Source: Mytilisepta virgata (taxonomy: Eukaryota > Mollusca > Bivalvia > Mytilida > Mytilidae). Taken from it: 64,000 bases of DNA. The stretch covers positions 88,140,513 through 88,204,512 of the forward strand of contig CM051521.1 in NCBI GenBank assembly GCA_028015205.1, in the 5' to 3' direction. The notes under the pieces were generated by a model that saw nothing but the letters and a program-made list of their open reading frames with translations, was not told the origin of the DNA and searched no databases. A program made the position numbers and the translations under genes. Positions 45,001 through 60,000 of this stretch are shown piece by piece (position 1 is the first letter of the stretch; every line of letters begins with the position of its first letter).

Positions 45001-48000
45001 TTTTGTTTGTATCGTTGTCTGATTCCTGGTGTGATATTTTGTCTTTATTCACAAACTATTCCAGTATCAGATTAAGGTAGAGACATTGGAAGGTCGTAGT
45101 TGATTTTCGTTGTCAATAATTCATCAATTTGTCTTAAACCTTAGGTATTTTCCTAATTTATCTTTTATTTTAATTGCATAAAAACATTTATAAAACAAAT
45201 CGAAGACTCGATGAAAACGAAAAGATTTTTCAGTTATGAAAATGATGAAAAACACCGATTTCATGACGACCACAACTTGGACTTTGTTGCCAAAATGTCC
45301 GTGCATATAATATAGTAGAACTAAGTATTTTTCCTCGATGTGAGAGCTAAAGAAGGGGTGCGTATAATCTATGACTGCGTATTTTCTACAACCAAATATG
45401 GTATTGCAATTAATTTTTTTATTCAATTTATTTTCCTTTGAAAAAAATTTAAATTACCGGTAACTTCCCTTATTTACATTGTATGATGGTGCAGACACCT
45501 TAGATCAGTAAAAGCATTTGGTACTGCATCCATGAAACTTAATAATTAAATAATTTAAATAATTTACAACCAATTTTTTATTTTTAGAATACACCATTCA
45601 GTACTATAACCTACTCCATAACAGGAGATGACAGTGCTACATCAATGTTTACTGTTAATGCAAACACGGGACAAGTCTCAAATCTTCCTGCTTTGTTCTC
45701 TGACAATGGACGTACTTACCAGGTTTGTATTTAGTCTTTATGGTATTACTGAGTGGATTGTACCTGTCCAAGTAATTTTTAATGTTAATAAAATCCGTTT
45801 AATTTTCTTTACATTTGGGATGCATATTTGTCAAAAATATGAAGCCTGTAAGTGTCTGTATTATGTACGTTCAATTTTGAGATGGGAAGTTCTTTCCTTT
45901 ACCCCATATCAGTTCTTTTTTATGTATCAAACTATTGTTTACATAAGTGCTCTTGTTCATCAAATCAAATACAATGTACAGTAGAACTTTGACGGCTCAG
46001 ACTCCAAAGGACCATTGAAATCTGAGTTGCTGAAGTTTGTTCAAGTACAGAAAATTGGCATTGCCATACCATATTTAGTCATTATAGCTGATCATAACCA
46101 CGAAATATTTTCAATTAAAAAAAATAGAATAATCACTTATTAACATTAATTATAACATCTTTATTACATCAAACTTTAAACATTAACCTGTCAAACTAAA
46201 ATTCTTTCATCACAACGAAACACATCTGTAAGCATCAGGCAAAACACTTGTCCTTTTAATTATGGAGTTCGAGTTTTCCATGGTAATATATACACTTCTA
46301 TCATTGTCGGGACAAAAGATTTTGTTAGACTTTTTCGTGAAATTGGTGTTAAAAAACATGTTATTAAAGGGAAAATTGATGGCACTTTCAAAACCGTTTG
46401 AGCCATTGGTGGTGTTTAGGCTACCAAAGTTTGACTGGATTTTTACAAGTGATAAAAAGTAGCATAAGTTTGAGACAAACTTCTGGTCTTGCATGTGTAC
46501 ATGAAATTTGTTCTTATACTGGTATATTCCTGCCTTGAATTCATAGTAAATAGTTTAAATTTTTCTTGAAAAAAACAAATGAACCTTCATTCCAAATTTT
46601 TTATTGATTATTCAGATGTTGTATTTCTTTTTTTTTCACCATTTATAGTTGCGTATCCAAGCAACAGATGGAGGAACTCCCTCATGCAGCAGAACAAGGG
46701 TTGTCTTGGTAACAGTAAATCGTAATTTGCAGTCACCTGTTTGGACGGGAACAAATTCACCAAATAATTACGTCATTGAGATATTTGAAACACATAATGT
46801 CTTAATTCCTGTCAAAGTAGTGACAGCAGATGATGCTGATGATAGGGTAGGATTTATAAATCATTTGATATATATCTCTTGATTTTTCCCTTAATAAATT
46901 ATGTATCAAAAATGTTATTTGCTTTAATAATAGAAAAAACATTGTGCATTTGAAGTTAAGTAATTATATTGAAAGCATGAATCAAAATATTTGTATTATT
47001 GGTGTTTATTTTATTGTCAACTTGATGCACAGATTCAGTTAAATTTAGATTTTTAATCCAGTCTTTCACTTGACAGAACTTTTCAGTGACAATTATCTAT
47101 AGCCATTCTATAAATCAGCTGGTTTTTTTTGTTTTGTTTTACAGTGAAACTTGCTAAACGAATCATTCTTGCAGGTATAAATACCGCTTTACTGCTAACT
47201 GCTGTCAACTGGGAAAATTATAGGATAACTACATCAAGAACTTGAATATCGCAAAATATTCAAGGAGTGACCAAAAAACACCTTAATTCACAAATGCGCA
47301 CAGCGCATGAGGGAATTTTTAGTGTTTTCCAGTCACGAGTTGAATGTTTTCGATATTCAAATTCTTGAATTAGTTATATTGTTTATTACATTGATAATAA
47401 AGACAAAAAATGCTTCAAAAGTGTCATATTTTCCTTAGATCCCTTCCTGAATCTTTCGAATTCACAAACGTCATTTGTTAGTAACACCCTTGACAATGTT
47501 AAATAAAAACTGATCTTTCACTGAGTGAAAAAATCGAATTTATTTTCAAGTGAAATTACGATAAATCACCATCATCAATGTAATAAATTATTGATATTCT
47601 GCATTAATGCTAATATTAAAATTTGAGGATTAAATAGTAAAAACTAATCAATGATAAAATTCCAAGCGGTGAATATATCTTGTTGAAATCTCAGAGATAT
47701 CTTAACACATTCATCCTCCAGAAATCAAAAATTAAAATAAAGTTGGAATAAAATTCACTATTCTTGGCAGTTTTAATCATAAATTGATTCTTTTTATACA
47801 TCTTAACAAATATTTCAACTTTTCACTGTACTTTATAATGGCAATTTTCTTTCCATTTGTTATTTTCAGTCTCCCAACAAAGACGTATACTATGAATTTG
47901 ATTCTGCATCGCAAAATCAGAACATTTTTACAGTAGATCAGAATGGTGCAGTATATCTACGTGGTAGTCTTATTGGACAGACTCCTTCTCAGTATCAGGT

Positions 48001-51000
48001 ACATATCCAATTTTGTAAGTGCAACACCTACTAAACCCCATGATAGAATTCAATGAAACTTCACACAAAGGTACTACACCAAATGAATATATGAATGAGG
48101 CAAAATAATTCCTGTCTTACATTTTGAAGGGATGATAATGGACCTGAGCATTTATTTGATTAATCTTAATATTTTGACTAAAGGATTTAAAGGAAATTTG
48201 CATTCCATACTAAGATAAGAATTCATTGATATATAATTACCAGAATGATAATTCCTTATTTTATTATGTACTATTATTAGATGACACTGTATGCCCGTGA
48301 TCGAGGTGAACCGACTAGAAGCAGTCCAGTTGGTACGCTTACAGTCAATGTAGTAAGAAATGCACAGACTCCCATACTTACAAACTTACCAAATACAACT
48401 ACAATCAATGCAGATCGAGGTACAAATAATGAAATATTCCGAGTTACTGCAAGAGACGATGATGCAAGGGTATGTACAGTGTTTTTTTTTATAATAAATT
48501 CTATTCTAATAAAAGACAACTAATTGAGAAATTTTTTTTTATCTTAACCTGTTTATGATAGTTCATCATGAAATAAATTATGAAAATTTGTTGGAATCTT
48601 TTAAATATTTTATTTTTCAGATTCCCTATAATACATTGACATTTGACAGAACAGGAGAAGGTTCAGCCACAACTTTCTTTGATATTAACCCTAATACAGG
48701 TTCAGTTTACCTAACCACATCAGTTATCAATGTTCCTGATGAAACATTTTACGTAAGTAACACCCAGAACTGAAATTTTATTTTATTATAAATAGATTAT
48801 TGTATTTAATTTTATATCAAATATGGTGAAATTTAGCATTCCAGTTTAATATATCTTTATAATTTAATTACATATTTTAAAAAAGTGGATCTAACTGTAT
48901 AGATTTAAAGATATTTACATGAATGAAAATAATAAATGATTTCCTTATAATCAGCTGAGAGTAAGAGTGCAGGACGGAGGTGAACCAAGAAAGTATGCCA
49001 CAGAGGTCCTTACAATCAGAGTAAATAGGAATCTACAAAAACCAGTGATGGTCGCAGGAACATATCAGAGTAGAATATTGGAAATTCAGCCTGTCGGACT
49101 TGAATTACTGAGAGTTGCTGCAGATGATCCTGATAACTTTGTAAGTAAGAGAGAACAAAGTCGCAGTGTTATTTATAGGATAGCTAATTCAAGAATTTAA
49201 ATATCGCAAAATATTCAACGAGTGACCAAAAAAACACCTTAATTCATGAATGCACGCAGAGCATGAGGGAATTATTAGTGTTTTCCGGTCACGAGTTAAA
49301 TATTTTCGATATTCAAATTCTTAAATTAGTTATACTGTTTATTACATTGATAAAATAGACAAAAAAATGCATCAAAAGTGTCATATTTTCTTTAGATCTC
49401 TTCCTGAATCTTTCGACGTCACAAACATCATTTGTTGGTAGCGCCCTTTACAACGTTACATAAAAACCGATCTTTCACTGAGTGAAAATATCGAATTTAT
49501 TTTCACTGGAAATTATGATAAATCACCATTATCAATGTAATAAATTTGAATATTTAAACTTTCAGCTCAGCAGATGATACCTATTTCATCAAAGTATTCT
49601 GTACCGTCCTTAAGTTGTTAACATAACAATAGCCAATGATAGATTCTGAACAATTTTCAAGATAAGTAACAGTCTTAGACTAGTTAATTTATTGATGAAA
49701 GAGTTGCCATTCAATATCTTTAAATTATATATACTGTATTGCTTTAATACAGCTGAAATACTGTCACTGTGGTGTTAAACAATAATCAATCAATATATTT
49801 TATATTCATTTCTTATCACAGGCACCACACGATGAATTGGAGTACTTCATATCATCAAATGACGCAACAATCAATAGTTTCGTACAAGTTGACCCAGTAA
49901 ATGGATCAGTTTCCCTAAAGCAGTCTATGATGGAGTATCCTAATACAGCTAATATTTTCTCAATCTCTGTAAGTTGTGTAATCTTTATTAGCTCACCTGG
50001 ACTAAAAGGCCATGTGAGCTTTTACCATCACTTTGCGTCGTCTGTTGTCCGTCCTTCCATCCAAAAGTACAAGAAAAAATCTCCTCTGAAGCCACTCAGC
50101 CAATAGGGACCAAACTTTAGTGAAATCGTTAGTTACCTTCCAAAAGTATGTCCAGTATCCCCAACTTCCAACTGACATGGCTTCTGTGACTAAAAATAGA
50201 AAAAAGGGGGTATGAATTTAAAATATCTACTCCTATGTAACTAAATGGGAGATTGGAACCAGACTTGGCAGCATGGGTCCTTAGGTGGTACTTTTTCAGA
50301 ATTCTGTCCAATGACCCAGATTATCAACCAAGATGGCCACCACAGCCGAACATGTTTAACATAGGAGTCCCTATGGGAAAATTCATTTAAAAAATCTTCT
50401 TGTGTGAAACTACATGCCAGTTGGAACCAGACATGGCAGAAATGGTCCTTAAATGGTTGTCTTTCAGAATGGTGTCAGATGACCCTGAATGTTAATCAAG
50501 ATTTCCACAGCCGAAGTTAGTTTAACATAGGACACTATGGGAAAATTAATAAAGAATCTTCTCGTCTGAAACCAATGAGCCAATTGGAACCAAACTTGAC
50601 AGAAATTCTCCTTTGGTGGTCCTCTTTTTCGTCAGATGACACGGGCTGTCAACTAAGTTGGCCACCGCAGCCGAACTTAGTTTAACATATAAGACCCTAT
50701 GTGAAAATTCATTTAAAAAATCTTCTTGTCTGAAAGCACTCAGCCAATTAGAACCAGACTTGGCAGGTATGGTTATTAGATTGTCCTCTTTCAGAATTAT
50801 GTCCAATAATTCAAACGTTTGTTTCTTACGTGTTGATTGGCAAATTGAATCCAGGTGAGCAATACATGCTCCTGGGAGCCTATAGTTTTCAGTGTTACTT
50901 TAAAATTAGAATAGAAATTCCCATAAGGTTAACTAAAGAATATTTTGTTCATTTGCTGAACTTTTAATTCTGTAAATGAGAAAAAAAAAATTATGTTCCA

Positions 51001-54000
51001 TAAGATTATTAAGGCCATGCAAGGTCAAAAGTGGTAGGCTTTGCAAACTATCAACTAACCTCAAGTTAGATACATGTATAAAATGTATTTCTCATTTTAA
51101 AATAGTTCCAAGTATCTGCAAGAGACAAAGGTACACCTCCACAGACAGCAGAAAATCCTCAAACAGTGACAATACAAGTTGTAAGGAATGTCGCGCCACA
51201 ATTTATCAACACACAGTTTTATACACAGATAATATCAGAGACAACTGCTGGAGGACAGAATGTTTATCGTACAACAGTATCAGACACAAATACAGATGTG
51301 AGTCTTATAAAATGATGCAAATTCTAACCATTTTTTTTATTTTTTCTATTTTGAGTTAATTTTTCTTTGATATTACACTAGCAAATTCTAAAGAGTAAAA
51401 ATTCTGTAAAGTAAAATATTTCTCTGTTTTCTGGTACATATTTTAGTCATATTTCTGCCAATTTTTGCTTAAAAATGTATTTCTTTTCTTTTTAACAGAC
51501 ATATATGTGTTAAGAAAAATATCTTAACTTTTATAATAAATTTATTTGTTTAAATCATATTTTTAATAGGAATAGTATTGAATGGTCATATTGTATCACA
51601 TGAAGGTAAAATATAAGGGGAAAAAAAGAAGCAGTCTCAATCTCCAAATTTTTCTAAGAATTAAACTGAATAATTTATCATTACTGTCTGTAAACCTCAG
51701 TCCGTGGGATGGATGTTTAAAAATTTGAGCACCTTAATCAGTTTGAATTGTCTAATCATTTGGGTGACAGATGCAATTAAATTTTTTATCGTGTACATAA
51801 ATATGTAAACTTGTAAATCGTAATTAAAACAATTGAACTTACCTGATTTTGTTTAATCATGCCTTCAAGAGAAACAAAAACATTTCGCTTATGGAATTTT
51901 CAATGTAAAAGGGAGATAATTCTTCCTATGAGATTAGGTTAAATTAAGTATTACATCCCTGTGTTGCATGAAATATGCACAAAGTGCACAAAAACTATTT
52001 GAAATAATTAACAAATTTTGGAATAGGTTCAAGTAAGTCAATTTAAATTTTGTATTTTTTCAGATTTTCAAGTCTATTATTTTTTCTGTTGGAAATTCCC
52101 TACTCAGAATAATTTTTAGGGTGTACAAATTTAACTATTACAGACATTTGTAAATTTTATATGTTTTTTTGGATAACTCAACAAGGTTAATTAACCAACG
52201 AAAAACTTGTCTCATAATACTAACATTTAAACATTCAAAATACCAAAAATCCATTCCATGAACTGAGGTTTCCAGACAGTAGTTACATTTGATGTTTTAC
52301 CTGTAATGTTTGTTTTTGCAGGCACCATTTAATGAGTTAACTTATACCTTGTATCCAGACAATACCAACCAGGCTCCTCTGTTTTTCGAGGTTGATTCTA
52401 ATGGTGTGGTAAAAACTAGACCAAATGCTAATCTAACTCTGACATCTCAGACACAGTTTGATGTAAGTCAAGTAGATGATTGTTAAATTGCTTTAACACT
52501 AGGATTTATTATAGTAAATCTTTAACCCAAAGTTTACAGCAGGAACTTCAAAGAAATATACTATAGAGATAGTATACGACACATTTGAAAATAAAGTATA
52601 TAGAGGTTCTGAAACTTTCTGAAAATTATCGTTGTCGAAGCTTTTATTGTCTGACTTTCTTAAAATTACTATACAGTATGGTATGCAAAAAGAAGTATTT
52701 CTGAAAATTTTATATAACTTTGTAAATGAGATCATATCATATTTTAGGTTAGGGTAGTTGTGACAGATGGAGGTACTCCACAATTGAGCGATGTTGCTTC
52801 AGTGATCGTCACTGTAGAACACAATCTAAATGACCCAGCTTTTGAACATTCCACATCGCTATCGGTTGTAATTCCTGAAACAACCCCAGCAGGATCTAAA
52901 ATAATTTCTGTAAATGCAACTGATGATGACAGAGGGGTAAGTTTTTTTTATAAAATATCCTAGAGACTAAGTGAGATTGTTAAACAAATAACTGTAGAGG
53001 AACTAAGAGGGAATACCCTGCATGATATATTGTATTATGGCTCGGACACCTACCTCAGATGTATGTCTCTCCATATATACCAAAACTAGAGGCTCCCAAA
53101 ATCCTGTATTGCTCACCTGGAATTTATTTTCCAACCTTAAGCCACAAAAGCAGTAGCTAAAGGGCTACTTGGTTGTTAATTAAGATCAATGGACAATTTT
53201 TTCATCATCTACATGATCATCCTGGTAGGTGGTCAGGGTCATCAGACACAATTATGAAAAAGGATCTTGGTTTGAGGTCTGATTTATCAGACAATTTTGA
53301 AAGAGGACCCTGAAAGAGCATAGCTGCCCAGTTAAGTACCCATTGCCTCTGTGGTTTAAAAGAAGATAGTTTTAAAGTGAATTTTTTCTGCAGGATCCTG
53401 TGTTAAACTAAGTTCAGATGTGGTGGGCATCTTTGTTGACAGTCAGGGTCATTGGTTAACCACCAGCTATTCACTCCATCCCACCCATATTCTTCCACCA
53501 TCCCAACTACTAATAAACAACAAAATGGATAACAGGAAAGGTCAACATTGACATTACAATCAATCAAAGCAATCCAACGGACAGAACTCCAGACAAAAAA
53601 TAACATAAAAGAGTACAAAACCCAAACATGAACACAACAGGGAGTCAGGATAGTCTGATTTGGTACAGACACTGAACAGTGGTGGGGTTAAACCGGTTTT
53701 ATGGGTACCCAAACCTCCCCCTTATCTATCCTGACACAAAAGCTGCTAATGAAATACTGCAAATAAAAAAGATACAATGACACGTTTTTTTATAGTACAT
53801 GAGACATAACACACTTCTGTTGATTTCAAATGCTCTTTAATCATATTTAACCAACCAAATGACATTGTTGCTTCAGTGCAATAAACTCCTAATGAGGAAT
53901 GCCACATGTCCAAAATGCATCACACTTGGAGTTTTGTAATGAGTTATTTATATGTGTGCATTTTAGAAGTTATTCCACTAGTTTTTAAACCTGCATTTTT

Positions 54001-57000
54001 TATCGTGTACAGAAATTTGATGAAATGGTAATAAATATGTAAACTTGGTAACAATTTTTTAGCACTTCTGTGTATACAGAATGTATGCTATTATTCAAGT
54101 ATTTTCATTAATAGATGATATTCTTCAAGTATTTTTATTAAATTACTTTATTGTTATAGCCTCCTGACAATGTGATACAGTATGTACCTACTGGTACTGG
54201 AAATTCCGATGAATACTTCTTTGTCAACCCAAGTAACGGAGATGTGATATTGCTTAAATCTGTCAAAGATATCACGCAGAGTTCATTTACTGTAAGTTTT
54301 ACATGTATATTACTTATTTTTATATATTCAAGGTATTTCTTTTGAATTGTACTTATGTACATTGTCATCTTAATTTTAATACAAATTTTTTAAAGGATAT
54401 ATAGAGTTTTGTTTATACGGTTTTGTGAATATTACACATCATTTGAAGCCTTGATGTTGTTTTTATTTTTTGGTTACACACTGTAGCCAGTTCTTCAGGT
54501 AATTTCAGACTTAACTGATTTTACAGAATTTGTCTGATGACTGGGCCAGTGAATATTTGTCACTTGTCTAATTTATAACATGGTAACAGATTCAGTGTTT
54601 ACAAGGATGTTTCTACCCAGCACTGGACCTATTTGTTTATTAAAGTTACTGCACATGGTTGACCAAGAAAATATCTCATCTTTGCATGCATTTCTCATTA
54701 TTGAAGGCCAAATTGTTACTTTAAGATGAAGTACAGCATTAAAAACATTGTTCATTTAATTTAACCTTTTACCTACTTCACCAAAGGAAGAAGCAGGTCA
54801 CCGTGTTGGTCCGTCTGTCAGTCACAGAATAGGGTATCTACTCCAACACCATAAACCTTGCACTTATGAAATTTTCCACAATGATTTTGAACACATTGAA
54901 GATGTGCACCTCCCCTTTTAAGCTGATTTGAGAAAAAATTGTCAAATTTATCATTTGTTAAACTTGGTCATTTTTAGACACATCAGGTTTTAAGGGTATC
55001 TAGTTTGTGTAATATGAAACTCCAACACCTTTCACAATGGTAGATACCTTTAAATCTTATGGAAACTGAGAACAGTGGATGCTAAAAATTCTCTTATTTG
55101 CATGCAATGCAGGTCCAGACATCTAATGTCTTGTTTTCATATGTAGGAATTCTCTGTAAAATTCAATCCAGAACATCTGTACTCATCTATTTAATCCTTT
55201 TATTATAATGATCACATCTTCCTTTAAATACTGCAAAATGTAATTGTTGAAAAGTGAGTAAATTTTCGTATTTAATTTTCAGTTGATAATTGATGCTAGA
55301 GACCAAGGAACTCCACAGAAGGTTGTCACGGTAACTGTGACTGTAACGGTTTCCCGTACAACTGGTGATCTGCAGTTTACAGCTCAGTCATATAATGTCA
55401 CCATTAATGAAAATGAAAATGTTGGAACGCTGGTACAAACCATCAAAGCTAACCCTGATGTAAGTCTTCAAATGATATTTTTAAAAGGTCTAGTGAAAAG
55501 TTACATTGTAGATAATTTCAAATCTTTGTTTTCTTTATGTCAATGTAATATTAATTAATTCGTTGAAAGAGTCCCAAAGTTGAAAAGCAGCTTAAGTTAA
55601 ACTATTTTACATTACTGAGCATGTTTCTTTTACAAAATCTTTTATTGTTTTTGACTTCTTATTTTTCATCACAATATACAATTATCATTGAAGTGGACTT
55701 TTGATAGATTATACATTCAAAGAAGATGCTTAAAACTTAATACATACAACTTTAATATGGAGTCTTGCAGAGTATTACTTCAGTAATAAAAAAATGATAG
55801 TATCATTTATTTGTCTTACAAGGTTAGCTAGAGATGCTTATACATGAAACATAATTTATCATGTTCCGTTTTTGTTCTTTTTCAGCCTGGTATAACCTAT
55901 GCTGTAACTGGCTTGAGTTCTGCTCCAGAATATTTTGCTGTTGGTTCAACAAATGGATTGGTTACCATATCAAAAGATCTAAAAACAGACACTGCTGGAC
56001 TTACTAGATACCTTGTATGTTTTCTCATTAATTACAGTCAGAACTCCAGATAAGAATTGATTGAGTTTTTTGATCATGATGTTTTGTCATAATGGGTGGA
56101 AATAGCTTTTTGTATGCTTCAAATTTACTGCACATCATAATTTGGTTTTTCACCACCAAAACATGACATGTATTGGGAAATGTCTTAGTAAAGTATGTCA
56201 GACAGATATTTTGGATTGCCTTACTAAAGCTCTATAGAAATGTTACGTGTATCAATTTGTATCAGTTTATAATAGTTCTGTCATGTAGCTCATTTGTACA
56301 ACATGTCATACCAACTTCATGTTATTTGGGCCACTTGAATAGTGTTTTTTCTTCTGAATGGATGAGAATGAATAAAAATGATCCTTTATTTACTAAAGAA
56401 TTTCAGAGCAGCATGGTCTGGTTTTTACCATTGAAGACCATGTTCTGGATGTTTTTACCTTTTCATCTGATTTTTTTTGCTTTAGTTCTTTGTTTTATAT
56501 GATATAAGAGTCATATCCTTTTTTGGGCCCAAAGGTGTTTTCGTTCATCCCTGTCCACTCATTTTGACAGATCCCAGTAAACTGGAACGTATGATATTCA
56601 TATAAGGGAAATAGTAATGTGCCGACAGACGGGGAACCAGGCATACCATGTTTCTAGATGGAAAAGGCCAAATTGTTAGGCAAAACCCAAGAAGTTCCAA
56701 AGTCAATGATCAAAGTATTACTTCCGATTTCTTGCTGTTATTGCGTAATTTACGCATGTTGTAAACATTAACATATGTTAAAACGTAAAAAGTTTCAAGA
56801 ACATTTTTGAGTAATCGAAATAATCATTTGCGTTTTCCAATGCAAGCAATAAAAACTAATTGGGTTTTATCCTAAAATTAAAAATATTTACAGCAATGTT
56901 TTAATTTGAAGCAGGGAACTGGTGACTATCATCAGCCTCACTGTGACTTTTAAATGAAAAACAACAATAAAGCTGTGTTCCTTTGCTTTGACTTTTGGGA

Positions 57001-60000
57001 CATACATGTAGGATTAATCCATCATATCACTTTCATGATTGTTTATTTTAGCTCCAAGTGGTCGCTACTAAGACCGATGTGGGAGTTCAGCAGGCAACTG
57101 CGACTGTAACCATAAATGTGAACAGAAATCTAGCTGACCCTATATTTACACCAAATAACTTTTATACCAAGGAAATTGAGGAAACATTGCCACTGGGAAC
57201 AGAAGTTATTAAACTAGCTGCCACTGATGCTGATCAGGTTGGTATAACTCCAACAATGTATGATGTTCATATTTTTTGTTTCTGTTTTATCAGTATATTC
57301 AGATATGGTCTTCAGCTTTATCTTTCATGTAAGGTACTTTTAAAGTAGAAATTAAAAACAAACAAAAGCCATATTTAATGATAACTTATACTATAGTTAC
57401 TTGTAAGGCTTCTTCAGAGTATTCTTGAAGGAAAATTTATTTTTCGAAAATAAAAACTATTTTTTATTATACATGTGTGTGAAAAGGTTTTTTGTGGCTC
57501 AATTGATTACTTAATGATTTTGATGTGATCTCAAAGTAGATGGACTGATGCAAAACTGTATAGAAAAACAGAGAAAATTCAAAACTTGTTTCCAAATAGA
57601 AAATCAGGTTACTAGTTTGTTAAAGTATATCATATGTAAAAATACACTACATAAACTTAAGTTGCACAAAAAAAAAGGTTTAGTCTTCATAATGGAAAAT
57701 GATCTAGTTTGTTTATAGACCTCATTCTTTGCTGAAAATGTGTTAAATGCTTTTATTTTATGTAGGATAATTTACTGTATACCATGGAGGACAAACATAA
57801 AAACCTATTTTTCCTGAACTCTGAAACTGGATCCATTACTTTGATTGCACCTCTTCTCAACACAAGTGCCAACAATTACACTGTAAGTAATATTTTTCTC
57901 ATAATATGCTTTTTATATTGTTATTGTCCTAGAAGTAAAACAATATTTTCAATTATCTTTATTATAAAGAAACACATGCTGTAAATTAAGAAATAGATGA
58001 CCTAACGTTATGATAAGTCCATGTGTAAGATTGCCATCAAAACTGGAAATGTATTGTAATTTGGAATACTCCTATTATATCAGAAAATCTAAAGTCAAGG
58101 TGGTCTTAGGCATGCAGTGTATTGTACTAGCTATCTTTAAAAAATCCTTGATACTTTTAATTAAAATTGTATAGAAGATAAAACATTGTAAAAATTAAGA
58201 CAAATATTCTGAAAGAGTCATATGATTGTTTTTAAAATTATTTTTATGCAGTTTAACGTACAAGTAAGCGATCAGCGGGCATCACCCAGAATTGCAAATG
58301 GTCGAGTTCACATCAGGGTAAAACGTGATCAGTTGTCACCTCAGTTTTCTGCTAATCCGTACAATACAGGTGCCACTGAAAACACCAATGATGGCTCTGT
58401 CCTCACTACGGTTACTGCTACTGATCTAGATTTGCGGGTAAATATTAACCTTAAACCTTTTCTTATTATGTCAACAACTCTTTTTTAATAATTTTACAAT
58501 GGATTACGGTATGTATGAGTGTTAAGTTTAGAAATTTGCCTCTTGCTTACATTGTTTGTCATAGATATACAGTTAAGTTATGTATTAATGAGACAATTTT
58601 ATATCAAATGATAAGTTTACAATATGTGAACATGGATAATAAAAAGAAAAGAAAAAAACAGATAGTTTTGTGATCTGATTGTATAAGTGTGAGCCATAAG
58701 ACAAAAACTGAATGACCCCAACATTAATTTTTTTTCAAGAAAGATTTCCAAAGATTCTGAATCAATGCAAGATTCCAAAGTAAAACAGTAAACAATAACA
58801 AAACAAGGAATATATATACAATATTGTCACTATATGATTTATTCCATATATATATTTACCATTACAGGGTACCATTATGTACAATACCATTGGACAGGGA
58901 TCTGCTGAAGCATTCTTTGCTGTAGAACCTACAAAGGGAACTATTTCTGTTATTAACCAGGCATTAATGAAAGCTGATAATACTCCTGTTTACAGGGTAT
59001 GTACTGTTTTGAAATTCTATTTAGAGGACCAGTGTATTGGATTGGAGTTTTGGGAGATATTTTGATTAATTATGCAATAAATCATGGAATAGGTGAAGAA
59101 ATTAAAAAATATACAGTTTTTTGTGGAAAATTTTGGTACATGTATTTTAAATAAGGGAACAATGAATTAGGATGAGATCAGAGTAAAATAAAGTATGCAT
59201 CTAATGATTAAACTTTAATGGAAATATTTGCAGCTTGAGGTAATAGCCTATGATTCTGTTTACCCTGACAATCGTGCAACATCTACAGTTAGTATAACCA
59301 TGCAGAGAAATCTTGGTGTGCCGCAGTTTGTCGGAGGACCATATTCAGCAACAATAACAGATTTATACGACCTAGGGCAGTTTGTATTACAAGTGAATGC
59401 AACAGATCCTCTAGACAATGTAAGTTCTAATTGGTAAACTATAAACATGGACATTCAGCGGCAAATAACACGGTGTTAATTGTTAATGTATCTGGACCAT
59501 AAATGACTACATAATTCTAATATCCAAATGTAGTGGATGTTCCTTACAACTTAATGGCAATGACGTCGTTAATTGTCAGCAGACTTCGGAATCACGATAT
59601 ATCTAATTTATTTTCAAGGACAAGACATACCAACCAACAAATGATGTTTCGACTTTAGGTGTATCTACATAATGTTTGGTAAAAGTTATTTTTTTGTCTA
59701 GGAGACATATACATTGTAATTTACGCTCATGGTCTATTTGGTCCAGATACCTTTTTTGTTAGATGTATTTACTTGTGATATTCCCCTTCAAGTAAAAAGA
59801 CCTAGAGAATAGAATATGATGGAATAATTATTGCTTTAATCAGGAAATTCTTTTTGCTTGTGATATGATAATACTAAGCGATAAATTGCTGGTTTGAAAT
59901 ATTAAGTTTTTTGAACTTAAAAATGGAAATAACACTTTTTTAATTTGATGAGAATACAGATACTTTGAATATGGAAGTGAAGTAAGATAAAATTAATATA

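Noticed and set aside
45124..45426. 100-codon open frame on the minus strand
   Set aside because: AT-rich chance frame in an unassigned intron; no recognisable protein features.
46210..46494. 94-codon minus and 66-codon plus overlapping open frames
   Set aside because: Overlap each other in an intron and match no family; neither has a supporting context.
50976..51359. 127-codon plus-strand open frame
   Set aside because: It is a frame-shifted shadow of exon A26 extended by intron sequence.
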